DNA from: Isoetes taiwanensis
Lineage: Eukaryota; Streptophyta; Lycopodiopsida; Isoetales; Isoetaceae
Direction: 5' to 3'
Length of the DNA stretch: 64,000 nucleotides
NCBI GenBank assembly: GCA_021234155.1
Contig: JAJEKV010000021.1
Location: 19,005,215 to 19,069,214, forward strand
The notes below the pieces were generated by a model. It saw nothing but the letters and a program-made list of their open reading frames with translations, was not told the origin of the DNA and did not search any database. Positions 36,657 through 47,830 of this stretch are shown piece by piece (position 1 is the stretch's first letter; each line of letters opens with the position of its first letter). A program made the position numbers and the translations under genes.

Positions 36657-37321
36657 CATGGAATAAAATAACGGCTAAGGTTAGCCAAATGGCTATTTTG
36701 TAGCAATTTTGCCAAGAAAAACGGCTAAAGTAAATGGAAAAAATGCCCAGCAAAAAGAACATTTTAGCCCAATTTTTTTGCCGCCCAACTGAGTTTTTAG
36801 GTTGAATAGCCAAACCTTTACCTCTAGATATATCCATCAGGACATCGATTAGCTAAACCTAAGATAGAGTGGTCTTGGAAAAATGGATAGATTAGCATGA
36901 AATTCAACAGCAATTATGTACTAACTTTAAGAAATTTCAAATAGGGTTTATATTTTTCTTTTTTTTCCCTCTTTCTTTCTTGTTCCAAGTACAAGGTTGA
37001 AGTATTAGAGAAAAAGGAACAATGTAGTCCCCCTTTTTTTTAGGTTTTTGGAACATGTTCATGTATGTTTGTGTCTTGATTTATGCATTTACAATAAATT
37101 CAATGTTTTTGCCAAAATGCTTGGATTTTTTAAATTGCTATAGCCTAATGGCTAATATTTCCTTTCCATTTTGTGAAAGTTTAGCCAAAAGCAAGAAACA
37201 GCGATGGAGAAAAACCATTTAGTTTAGCCAAGTGTTAGAAACTTCTAGCCCCAATTTGAAGATAGTTTAGCTAAACCTATTTTGGCTACGCTAAAATATA
37301 GGAGTAGTAATTTATTCCATG
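36657..37321. mobile_element. hAT-like MITE inside the ParB/methylase-like gene
   Basis: A 665-bp non-coding insertion with terminal inverted repeats CATGGAATAAA...TTTATTCCATG and an exact 8-bp duplication TGTGGGAC on each side. Subterminal regions repeat short motifs such as TTAGCCAAA and TAGCTAAACCTA, as non-autonomous hAT elements often do. Removing the element and one duplication joins LTPMWD to QPTLFDIVV in frame, so the boundaries are well supported. No transposase is encoded. Confidence 0.85.
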
Positions 37322-37329
37322 TGTGGGAC
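37322..37329. repeat. 8-bp target duplication TGTGGGAC, right
   Basis: Second copy of the hAT-type duplication, directly after the terminal CATG. Confidence 0.85.
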
Positions 37330-38084
37330 CAGCCGACACTATTTGATATTGTTGTCAAGAATATCATTGCTGAATCTTTCTGCTGGTACAGTGGTGCTTT
37401 TGGCAGAGCTGCATTGAATCATCAAAGGTTCTGCATCATGTTCGAACATGATTCGGCCAAACAACAGTTGCTTGAAGGGGATTCTTGATAGGCTCGACCA
37501 CCGCTGCTCAATCCTATCCTAGCTACGGTCCCTGTGTCCCGCATCAAGGTGTTGTTGAAGGTGGAGGTGATGAAGCTACATAAATAGGCCAAACCTAATC
37601 ACCTGAGATTCTTGACATTGACTACGAGGCTATTAAAGAAGCTAAGTTCGACCTCGACAATCTCGATGAAGCTGATTCACTACCCATGCATTTGATTTCG
37701 ATCCCATGAGCAGTGCTGGGCCATCTAATCCTATTCGGCATCGGGAACCCGACATACAACAGGAAGGTTCAGTAGAATTGTGTGTAGCTCAAATGTAAAA
37801 TAATATTTATTGTATATAAATTTATCAAGTCATAGATTGATCGTGTCTTCACTTTGTCTATGGATATGCAAATCTTGCTAGTTATAAAATTAATCTTGTT
37901 CTTAGCTGTATTTTTGTATTGTTATGTTTCTAATGGCGCCAAATAATGGCACTTCACATGCATCAATACACATAATGACACAATAATAGCTCAAAGATTG
38001 GTCATAAAAAAGCCTACAAAATAATTTCGTCCCTAATTGGAATCACAAAATTTCTCATTTTAATGAAATTGTGCTTCAAGAGGA

Positions 38085-38645
38085 AATGTTCTACCTGCTT
38101 GACAGTCATCCCAAGACCTTCTAGCGAAGGGTGCTTCGAAAGCCAGCCCAGCCTACAGGGCACATCACTACTGGGCAGTGGGAGCAGTACTTGCAACAGC
38201 TCTATGATCCTTCTAGGACGTGAACACCCATACCCCCACAAAATGATCCGACGTTAGAACTAGCAGAGAATGATGTCGTCCGGAGTCTATAGCGTCTGGC
38301 CAATGGAAAAGCAGCAGACCTAGACGACATGCAAGCAGAATTGCTCAAGTGGACGAGGCAATCTATAGTACCAATCCTCACCACCCTGTTCAACATGACG
38401 CTACAAGAAGGTCCCCCCCCCCGCAATGGACCACAAGCGGAGTTATCCCCATTTACAAGGCAGGACATTGGCACTATCCAGCCAATTACTGGACAATCAT
38501 GGTTAGTTCAATGTTTGGCAAACTGTTAGCTGGCATCCCGGGCGATTAACCCGGATGGGCGGAGGCAAAAGAAACGTGCGGACCTTCATATGAGCAGGCT
38601 TTAGACTCGCCACTCAACCATTGATCATATATTCACAATGAATTC
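38085..38645 (+). mobile_element. LINE reverse-transcriptase fragment
   Basis: The plus-strand reading gives WEQYLQQLYDPS, RLANGKAADLDDMQAELLKW, PILTTLFNMTLQEG, and then TRHSTIDHIFT near 38610-38640. This is the N-terminal part of a LINE reverse transcriptase, collinear with the region just upstream of the AFD block in the LINE at 15480-19190. Stops and small shifts are present. It is cut at both ends, with no catalytic motif, 5' end or tail. Confidence 0.7.
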
Positions 38646-38851
38646 AATTGTCTTGTCAGCAGTTCCTGTTGTCTTCAACCAAGGTCCCTCAATGTGAATA
38701 TGTAGCATAATAACAGGGGTTTCTTTGTGTTTTTTATGCGCTTTTCACTAAGGTTTTCCTATGATTTCGGTGATGTATTCAAATGGATGTACTAATGCGT
38801 ATATCTAGAGTGCACCATTTCTGAGCCATTGATTTTAGCCCTTTTTTTTCC

Positions 38852-39020
38852 AATGGTCAACAACCAATGGCTCACAACAAAGCCCTTTTTGTGCGTGTGG
38901 TGCATAATGGTCAACAACCAATGGCTCACAACAAAGCTCTTTTTGTGTGTGTGGTGCATAATGGTCAACAACCAATGGCTCACAACAAAGTCCTCTTTTT
39001 GTGTGTGTGGTGCATAATGG
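38852..39020 (+). repeat. Minisatellite, about three copies of a 54-56 bp unit
   Basis: Units begin AATGGTCAACAACCAATGGC and end GTGTGGTGCAT. Starts are at 38852, 38906 and 38960, with a partial fourth at 39016. The copies are nearly identical, so the expansion is recent. Confidence 0.9.
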
Positions 39021-39894
39021 GCACATGAAGGGCGCATGTAGTGCGGTTTTCCCGCCCGCAACACATTTCTTATCATAACTTTTGATCCGAGCTCTGTTTG
39101 AGATGATTTTTATTATGTTGGAAAGCTCTCTCCGAGATCTTTTGATAGTGTATGATATGGATATGTTTGGTTAAGTTATCTATGCTAAAACAGCAATTTT
39201 CCGGCCGGGTTTGGTAGGCTTTTACATCCTACCGGTGATTAATCTGAGGATTGGCGCTTATTGGATATTGTTTTATGGCTCATTCCAATGAAGCCTGCAA
39301 AAATTACCATGCATTTTTAGATTTTGAGGCTTCTAGATCCTTGTGCTAACAAGCAGAAAAGTTTCCCACTTTGGTTTCTCACCACAAGAATCCATGGAGG
39401 CCAAAGGTTGCTGTTAACTTCCAGTTGCAAAATGTTTGTGTATGGGTGTTGCAAACTTTATGACTTTCAGAATAATGGGATCAATCTGCTCTATCTTTAT
39501 GGTAACTTTTACTTATGTTCTATTTGTTTTATTGTGATGAAATTCAAAAGCTACTGGTGATGAAAGCCTCAAATGAATTCTAGTTTTTTTTTTCGGTTTG
39601 AATTCTAAAATTTTGTCTCACCGGGAGGGGGTCCTTAAGGCCCCTTGGGGGCAAAAAAATTTTTTGCAACACAAACCATTAACATCCAACATATAAAAAT
39701 TAAACCCCCCACATAACAACCAACACATAACAACCATTGACATTAACAACCAACACATAACTACCATTGACATTAATTAACACAACCATTGGGTCCAACA
39801 CATTTAAATTAAAATCCCCCTTAAACCCCTTTGGTTTGGGTGCATATTCACACGGGGGTGACTCACGAACCTTGAGAGTCGCGGATAGGCATAT
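39021..39894. other. Unassigned; short AC-rich repeats near 39700-39800
   Basis: No gene recognised. The motif AACACATAACAACCATTGACAT and variants recurs several times between about 39715 and 39790. Confidence 0.35.
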
Positions 39895-40080
39895 TCACCC
39901 CTTATTCCTTAATCTACACCGCGTGAAAGTTCCTCGTTTGTGGGGTCCATCTCGGTGAACAAATTTGCTCAAGAATGCCAAATAGCATTTTGGCAAACAT
40001 TGAACCTCCCGACCATGATTGTCCGGTAGTTGGCTGGACGGGTGGATCTCTTGCCTTGTAAATGGAGACAACCCTACTTT
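39895..40080 (-). mobile_element. Inverted LINE reverse-transcriptase fragment
   Basis: The minus strand reads VVSIYKARDP, then SMFAKMLFGILEQI. This is the segment that precedes the AFD block in plant LINE reverse transcriptases. It lies head to head with the next fragment, so the two pieces of one open frame are in opposite orientation. Confidence 0.65.
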
Positions 40081-40084
40081 GGTT

Positions 40085-40372
40085 GAAGACAAATAGAACT
40101 GCGACAAGACCTATATTGTTGCTTTCTTTGGGGCTTCGGAAGGCTTTTGATGTCGTGCCTCGGAAAAAGTTGTGGACAAGACTGCACCGACTGGAGCTTC
40201 CTGTGGATATGCAGAATGCAGTGTACAGGTTGTGTGAGAGCTGCTCTGGTCGAATGCAGCTGATGGGACAATCATTCACCAGTAGTATCGGGGTCTGACA
40301 GGGATGTCCTCTCTCTCCAATGTTGTTTGTTCTTTACCTTGACCAGTTAGAATTTGGCTCGCTGATAGGGGG
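40085..40372 (+). mobile_element. LINE reverse-transcriptase fragment
   Basis: The plus strand reads LRKAFDVVPRKKLWTRLHRL, then QSFTSSIGV, a stop in place of the next residue, and QGCPLSPMLFVLYLDQLE. These are the central reverse-transcriptase blocks. The YADD block is missing because the sequence passes directly into a tandem array at 40375. Confidence 0.75.
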
Positions 40373-40374
40373 GG

Positions 40375-41010
40375 ATTGATTTAGCAAAATTATTGTTAGT
40401 TCATATCATGTTTAATTACATAAATTCTACAATCGTACTATAGTTTTTTAAAATCATCAATAGTTTAGGAGATGTGTTTTATGCATATATTGATTTTGTG
40501 AAAGCAATAGTAGTTAATATTATATTTTTTATACTATTTCAAAATTTTACACTAGTTTTATAAATCATCATTAGTTTGTAAGGTTGTTTTTAAATGCACA
40601 TTGATTTGGTAAAATCATTGCTGGTTCATATCATGTTTAATTACATGAATTTTTACAATCGCATAATAGTTTTGAAATCATCAATAGTTTACAAGATGTG
40701 TTTCATGCATATATAGATTTTGCAAAACCATTGCTACTTTATATTATATTTATTATATGAATTCTATATTTTACGTTGGTCTCTAGAAATCATCATTAGT
40801 TTATAAAATGGTGTTTTTGTATACATTTTCAATATCATGGTTTCTAATGCTTTTGCATGCTAGTTGTCGATATATATTGAATTTGCAAACCCATTGCTAC
40901 TTCTTATATTTAATCATATGAATTTTTAGATTTTACGATGGTCTCCAAAAATCATTAATTTATGGAATGGTTTTTGTGTATACATTTTTAAAATCGTAAT
41001 TTTAGGATGC
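40375..41010 (+). repeat. Satellite-like array of about 113-bp units
   Basis: Five diverged units begin with ATTGATTT-like sequence at 40375, 40489, 40600, 40713 and 40876. Spacings are 114, 111, 113 and 163 bp. Units 1 and 3 are closest (shared TTCATATCATGTTTAATTAC), and units 2 and 4 resemble each other more, suggesting a two-unit higher-order period of about 225 bp. The fourth unit carries an insertion of about 50 bp. Confidence 0.75.
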
Positions 41011-43930
41011 TAGTTGTCCGCAACTTTGTATTCTATCAAATTTTTCTTAATAGCTCGAGAACCATGTTAAATTTTGCAAAGATGCTAAGGTTATTTGATG
41101 TGGTTATAAACTACGCTTGTTAACATTTTATTTTTGTGTTAACTCGTGTTTGTAATCTTGTATCTTCTCAAATGCAAATGTTTTGGGCCTCCATAAAGAT
41201 GTAAAGCTTCAATATAGAGGAAGCACACGTGTAATGCTTTATGGAATCAAATGAGCCTTGTCAATAAATTTTACAAAAAGAAAAGAATGATAATGACAAA
41301 GATTTAAATCGAATTGTTAAAAACAATGAGAGGAATCTCAATGAATCTGTGTCTAACTTATAACCTCATAGCCGATTTGCATGGTCAGAATTTAGAATGC
41401 TAAGAGAGCCTTAGGTTTTAAGATTGTTTATGTTGGCATATTTATTTTGAACTTGGTTTTAGTTATAGATATCTTGATCAATGTCATTTAGCATTTTTAA
41501 GATTGTTTATGTTGGCATATTTATTTTGAACTTCAATTTTGGTATCAGTGTCATTGAGCTTAGAAATGATCAACGTCATTTAGCCTAGAAATTGGTAATT
41601 ATTTTGTGAGTGCGGGAATAATGATCAGTCATATATAAATACAGAGATACCATTGTAATCAATAAATTTGTAGTGCTTAGCTAAAAAACTACTCCAATGT
41701 GAAGGTTAACATCTTAATATGGTAACTAATAATTTTATAGTTAGCTCAAAAAAATACTCCAAATGTAAAGTTTAACATTTCAACTGACTTAACATTGCCT
41801 TGTGTGCAAAATAGAATTTTACCGTCATTAGGTAAGATAGAAAGGTTCAAAATTTGATTTTGTTGATATTAACTACTCCGAAACCATTGTATAGTTTTGT
41901 TACCCCAAAACCATTGTAAGTCCCGTGACATTTGGTTCAAGGCCCGAACCCTGAATTATTACACAACATTTTACTCTAGTGGTTCCTGAATCTGCTTGAA
42001 GGCCTTGAAAAGGACCATATAATAAATCACAAATTATATTTACATAGGCTATAAATGGACCTATTACTTGCTGAATTTTGATGAATCTGTGAGAATAGTC
42101 TAGCTTCCATTAGGCAAGAAATGACTCTTTCAAGTTCCACACCTATGTCACTACAACATGATCATGTCTGCATAATTTATTTGATCGTGTTGTAGACATA
42201 TACAAAGAAGATAATGGCATTGAGTGAGTCAAACAAGAAAGTGCAGGGAACTACAATTTATACTTCTAGCAACACATATAATCGGAAAGCTATGGATGGA
42301 GTAACTGATTCATCTTGGTCATCTGATAGTAAATGCTTGTGGACTTAATCGAATATTCCTATTGCAGCACATAATTCCACTGCTATTCGACCACATGCTC
42401 TTCTTCTAATCCACCGCTGTTAGGTTGGAGTAACTGTAACTAAACATTCATCATTGTAATAGAGCTCCTTAAAGCTCCTTGACATGCTTCCCATGGAATG
42501 CTAAAAGAGGACACATATCTGTAAACGTGACTAGAACCTTTGCAGCTCCATCGTACATCTATAACATAAGAAACATCTACTTCGCTTCATGACTTTATAG
42601 CTCCTTGAAGCCGGGACATGCCGCTATTCCTATAAGAGCTTAATTAGGAGGCATGAAAACAAAGAAGAATAATATATCATGCCTTAGCACCCTGGATTAC
42701 TTGTCAAAAATATCCTTCATGGACATTGGGCTCCCTTTCAATTAAAAGTACTTGCCTATTCCCTTCGAGTACTTTCTATTTGTGAAAATGCAATAAGAAT
42801 CCTTTACACCTACAATGAGTTTTTCTTGTGTGTTTGATCGTAACCTTGTTCATTATAGAAATTAATCCATCTTGCTCTCCTGGGCATACTTGCCCAGATA
42901 TAATCCTTATAGATAGACGAGTGCGAGAATGCCCAATGTATGATGAAGATGGAGAATAAAGAAGCAACATCGAAGAAAAATGAACTTATTTATTATCCCT
43001 TGAGTGGCATTATCAATAATCCCTTTTGCAACCAAACAGTGTGCATAGAGCTCTAATGATGCAATTGAAGACGATCATTGGGTGGATTGGCTTTTGCTTC
43101 CATTGGAAGAATCTTCCAATCTAGGCACTACCCCATGGGGGAACTCGTACCTCATATGGATGCAAATTCAAGTCAAGGGGTTCAAGCCCTTGATCCAAGG
43201 CCATCACAGAAATAAGCTTTAACGCCGTAATCATTAAGGCAAGGGAGCCTTATAAACAAGGGGTATTTGTTAAAAAATGCTAGGGGCCTCTACCTTCGCA
43301 TTGCGATACAAATAAAATACACCTCTAGGATGAGACCTAGCTAGAACTCCATTAACAATTATTAAAAAGGCCAACAGTTAAAAATAACAAGGGGGATTCA
43401 TACCTCCACTTTGTGTAATTATATAATAGATCTAACAAATAAAAAACTAGCAACAATATAACAATTGGGTCGTTGAAATTTCGGTGGTGTGTTTTTCTGC
43501 GCCCACGTCATCTCTGCCGATTTCAAGGAATGGTATTCGAATCCTTCATTCTTCATCACCTGCTGCACATGTAAGAAATTGAGCAAAATCGTTGACGATG
43601 CACCGGATCTTGCGCCCCCCTAATATCATATGGTAAGGGGTAATGCAATTGGTCTTGGATTCCCGATTTGCGGCTCCCCCTAATGCCTGGTCACCGCCAA
43701 ACCGAATCAAGCCCCAATTGCATTATCCTTATACAATCTAAAAATCCCTCGGGCATAAACCTAACCAAGTTTCGAGCATAGAGAAAAGCATCTTGGGAGT
43801 TTTGAGGTTTCAAAGGCCTTAAATCTTGTGTCTAGTTGGCTCTGACATATTTGCGACAGTCAAATGTGAGATATATATTATGTTATAATGTGCGAGTCGA
43901 CACCACCACGTAATGTCCGGTTATGACAAG
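41011..43930. other. AT-rich spacer with small duplications
   Basis: No gene recognised. A direct repeat of about 36 bp (AGATTGTTTATGTTGGCATA...) occurs at 41421 and 41500. A second loose duplication (CTACTCCAATGTGAAGGTTAACAT-like) lies at 41690-41790. Confidence 0.4.
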
Positions 43931-43941
43931 CCATACCGGTA

Positions 43942-44168
43942 GCTCAAACATACGTTGAAGGTTGCTCCAAAACTGCAAACCGCAAAATAAATTTATTCCC
44001 TCTTAAAAATTGGAAGTTGCATGGCAAATGAGAAAATAAAAATTTCAAGCATGCATTAATAGAAGCACCTAAAACATGTGTTAGAAGTAAGGGCACGCAC
44101 TTCAAACATACGTTGAAGACTGCTCCAAGAACTGCAAACCCCAACTTAAAATTATTCCTTTTTAAAAT
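43942..44168. repeat. Direct repeat, about 70-bp unit, 156 bp apart
   Basis: TCAAACATACGTTGAAG followed by CTGCTCCAA...ACTGCAAACC occurs at about 43946 and 44102. An inverted short copy (CTTCAACGTATGTTTGA) lies near 45930. Confidence 0.7.
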
Positions 44169-44183
44169 ATATTATCTAGCACA

Positions 44184-44220
44184 ATACTCATACTCATACT
44201 CATACTCATACTCATACTCT
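44184..44220 (+). repeat. (ATACTC)n microsatellite
   Basis: About six tandem copies of ATACTC at the left end of a T/C-rich stretch. Confidence 0.9.
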
Positions 44221-45614
44221 TTTCACCCTCATACTCGTTTCACCTTGGCCATTGATCTATGGATATACCACATAATATTCCTTATCTTGCAACCTTGGTC
44301 GTCGGCCCAAGAAGAAGATGGGGTCAAACCCCATATTCTATGTTAGCCTGTGATTTTGAGGCCATGGTTCGAAGTCAATGATGCGGTCAAACACATAATA
44401 CAAGATCTATACAGAAATTACTAATGAACAAAGTTGTGCAGCTCAGTCCATATAAGATAAGAACAGCGTTGAACACAAATAAAGCCCATAAACAGTGGAC
44501 ATACATTAAAATTGCAAGAACATGTATGTTGAATACAAGCGTGCCAAACTGGCACTGGATCCCATGAAGAGGAAGAACATCGGAACTGATAATAGTGCAA
44601 CAAACTGTAATTCAGAAAGGAACAGTGAGCTTTGCCATGGGATTCACGACAGTGCAACTGTCAAGCATGGAGGAAAATAACCCAGCCATAACACAAATGC
44701 CAGATTTGAAGAGCACCGACTTGAATCGGTGCCTGCTTAATAAGAGAAACAGGAAATAAAAACGAGATATAAAACATTACTTTGCGGATTTGCCACATAC
44801 TATTCAAAAAAAAAAAATGGCATAGCTGAAGCTCTAAGGTCCTGAAGGATGCCAGAGCCTGCCATGCCTCCAGCTCGCAACTTCTAGAAACCTCCCCATG
44901 CCAACCATAGTTGCAAAACTGCCGGACCAGAACATGTTCCAATGAAGAAGATGAATAATAAAACAAATACTAAATGATACCAATAGAAGCTGCCTGCATC
45001 CTAGTTATTACTTCTATGTGCTTCTTCCTTGAAATAACAAGCCAGGCATCAGCCTCCTCCAACATACAGATTCGCCAAAACCCTGCTTCGAAGAAGGTCA
45101 TATCCGCCTACGTCGCCAACAAATAACTCTTTTTTTAAGATACAACTGGCAGAAGCCATAACCGCTCTTCGCCTATTTTGCCCTACAAATTCGGCAGAAC
45201 CTTGCTTCGCCTTATGTCCACCATGCCCATGAGCGCCACTGCCACCCGCCCATTCCTTCCATAAAAAAAAATAACCCTAACCACACACCATTGAATCTCA
45301 AACTACCAAAGCTGACATCAGCATTGTACGATTTTGACATAATTATACATGCCAAAACCATCCTTCATCTTAAGTAATACCTGCCCATTCAAACAATTGC
45401 ACAAGATAATATCTAGGAATCGTGAAAATATAATATTTAGGGTTTGGCAGGTGATCAAAACCCTAAAATAAAAAAAAAGATGGTTAGGGTTTGCATCAAA
45501 AGTGGATCATGAGCAATTTGGCGACCAAAAATACCTGCGCTGATCTTTTGGCAAAACCCCGACATCTATTTATTTCTTTTGATCGAAGCCATATGCTTGA
45601 ATGGGAGCAAGTTT
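44221..45614. other. Spacer, no recognised gene
   Basis: Only short frames on either strand. The right end leads into a LINE-type 3' terminus. Confidence 0.35.
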
Positions 45615-45668
45615 TCCCATAGACCGATTGGTCTCCGTGGACGATAAAAATACCTTCCTTCCTTCCTA
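45615..45668 (+). mobile_element. LINE 3' end remnant
   Basis: CCCATAGACCGATTGGTCTC and CGTGGACGATAAAAAT are followed by a (CCTT)n-like tail. The same terminal block, with an (ATTCT)n tail, ends the LINE at 19190. The length of the upstream body is unknown. Confidence 0.65.
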
Positions 45669-46379
45669 TTTTTTTGATATCTTCTTGAAAAAGATCTATG
45701 TTTTCTCTATTTCGGATCCATCCTATTTTCTAAGCAAATCCCTTCCCTGTGCCCATGCTCTGCATCAGAGATGGCAAAAAATACTACCAATATAGAATCG
45801 AGAAAGGCAAAGAAAAGTCTCGGCTTTCTAGAACTTCCGTGATCTGAAAATTATTTTGCTAGTCCTTCTTTGTTGCAAGAATGACCGAACCGAGTAATAC
45901 AAGATTAGCCAAAGATTTAAATATTAAGCTTCAACGTATGTTTGAGGTAAGATATGTTTGTTTATCCCGCCATGGCCATGGTCAAACCGCCTTTTCATTT
46001 TTTCGACCATTCATTTTCGAGCTTGCATGCTTACGATAAAATCCTATTCTAAATCTTCTGACCATTTCTTAGATTTGTTAGATTGATGGAGCTCTGGCGA
46101 TGAATATTTCAAGCTTCAGCTATGGCGATGGCTATAGAAGAACAAGTACTGGCGATGGCAGATACGAGACTTTTGCTCTGTTTCATTTGATATTTACCCC
46201 CTTTAATAACATATCCACTGAGATTATTTCATATATAGCTCAATGAGTGGGAAGCCAGATTCGATTGAAGGGGAGAAGCTTTAGCTATGGTAAAAATTTA
46301 TCATTACAGGCTGTGAGCTTCAGATAAGCTTTCCATCCCTTTGCCCGTTGTCAAAGATTATAGCCTCTTATCATTTCTT

Positions 46380-46850
46380 CCCTAAAAAACTCTGACTGTT
46401 AAACGATAGAGCATATGGGAACTTGGCATACCTTCCACAGATGGCGATTTCGCAGAGGTAAGCAGTCTGTGAAATATGAATGCTTCTTCTCTTGTAATAT
46501 TATTGACTATATCATATTGTTTCTCCCTAGCCTCAGCTAAGCACGAACTAAGCTGAGGCTTACAGGTGAGCAATATTATTTGCATCTTGACTCGGTGAGG
46601 AGATCCAAAAGATCACATACCACCGTCACGTAATGTGTGTCCACGCTTTGAAAGATATGATCATTGCCTTTTTCTTCTATGAACTCAGAATGAGCCCTTT
46701 CGTTATTGTGTGTAAAACGCCATTCTAGTGGACTCCATAGCCATTTAACCCCTGTGTCTGTATTGCAGCAAGTTGGAGACCACAGTGCAGCCCATTCACC
46801 AGCTTTATCATCAGTTCTAAGCTCCAAACTTTCAGACATTGTAGCTGAGG
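46380..46850 (-). pseudogene. Unidentified exon pair on the minus strand
   Basis: The minus strand reads TMSESLELRTDDKAGEWAAL...FQSVDTHYVTV after an acceptor-like TGCCTCAG (about 46850) and before a donor-like GTATGT (about 46620). A second open stretch (46382-46560) reads SSCLAEAREKQYDIVNNI, then LLTSAKSPSVEGMPSSHMLY. Both have the composition of real protein sequence and are in the order expected of two exons. I do not recognise the family. A frameshift between them suggests decay, or that the splice sites are different. Confidence 0.35.
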
Positions 46851-46879
46851 CACATATAATTTGAGTCCCCATTTTGTAA

Positions 46880-47830
46880 GTATGATGTTGTTATGGCACC
46901 TTATATCTACCCTTTTGAACTATGGAGAATCAAACATATTGTTCAAAGATGCTCATACAAAACAGTACTAATGTATTTTACCTTTCTTATTTTGCTTCAT
47001 GTATGGATGTTTACTATGTTTGATGCTTGTTTTAGGTCAAGTAAAGGAGATTGCATTGCATGGAAACCATTCAAACCTCATATGTATGACGTGTTAAGGC
47101 CTCCAGGCAAGGCAGCTTATGCATCTCGGCAAGACCATTGTGGTAGATTGCTTCAGAGGGCCTTGCATTTTGATATGATCAAATACTATCCTCAAGAGAA
47201 AGCAAAAGTCCAGTCACATACTTTTACGACATTATCTTAGTTTCAACACTTTTTACCATCGCATTTGTAATGCAAAACAACTTTTATCGACATGGTATAA
47301 AATCCTGGCGTGAGCTTGGTTGCCAAGCTACCTTGCTCTGCTTGTCTTGGTAACTTTCAAAGGCAACCCAATGGCCTATTGATTCCTTTTTAAATGGTGG
47401 TTGTTCATTGGCTTGGTTTTCACTTTTGAATGAGCATATACAACCTGAATGGACTTGTTTGGGTTCAATTCCCAAAAGGCTTTTCTAAAACTACAATAGA
47501 AAAAACATGTCTTATACGAAAAACAACATCACATGTGAACAATTGAAAAAATATTATCCAAGAAAAGCTTGCATATTAAAGCAATGTGTTGTTGTATATT
47601 AAAGCAATGTGTTCGTTGTTTTGGGTGAAGACCACCACACCTCAAAACCATGTGTGAAAACATATAAAAATTGTGTTGTTTTTTGTCTATTTTGTTCAAA
47701 AACCAAGGCAAAAAATCACACATAAAAATTAATGATTTTTGTTTAAAAATCACCCATGAAAAAGGACACATTTGTGTGTGAAAACTACACACGCTTACTA
47801 TGTTCTCATTGGTGATTAATCACTATAACT
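46880..47830. other. Unassigned; possible exon at 47040-47240 plus
   Basis: A plus-strand frame following TTGTTTTAG reads SSKGDCIAWKPFKPHMYDVL... to a stop at 47240. It could be an exon, but no family was recognised. It is on the opposite strand from the exon pair at 46380-46850. Confidence 0.25.

Larger units (their letters stand above)
34140..37790 (+). pseudogene. ParB-like / DNA-methylase-like protein gene, broken
   Basis: A plus-strand multi-domain gene relic. Order: a poorly readable N-terminus (34170-34590); a K/E-rich low-complexity region from 34690 (VKKAEAKAAETPPKEK...); a (GGT)n run at 35121-35174; then a globular region. There LYDNRHLFPLRITY, an F/PADVILFNPS strand and, after a one-base shift, YIMDGNHSVLAAQLVWRKLG (DGNHS at 35616-35630) resemble the ParB/Srx-type fold with its conserved DG.H motif. 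A helical linker follows (36290-36430). The C-terminal part (PTLFDIVV, then WYSGAFGRAALNHQRFCIMFE at about 37387-37450) resembles the SAM-binding region of N4/N6 DNA methylases, where a G.G motif precedes AAL...IG.E. Bacterial and phage proteins join ParB and methylase domains in this order. Stops, frameshifts and a MITE interrupt it. Both domain calls are inference from short motifs. Confidence 0.45.

Noticed and set aside
38852-39020. CRISPR array
   Set aside because: The units are tandem without unique spacers; it is a minisatellite.
40375-41010. CRISPR-like spaced repeats
   Set aside because: Similarity extends through whole units; it is a tandem satellite-like array in plant DNA.
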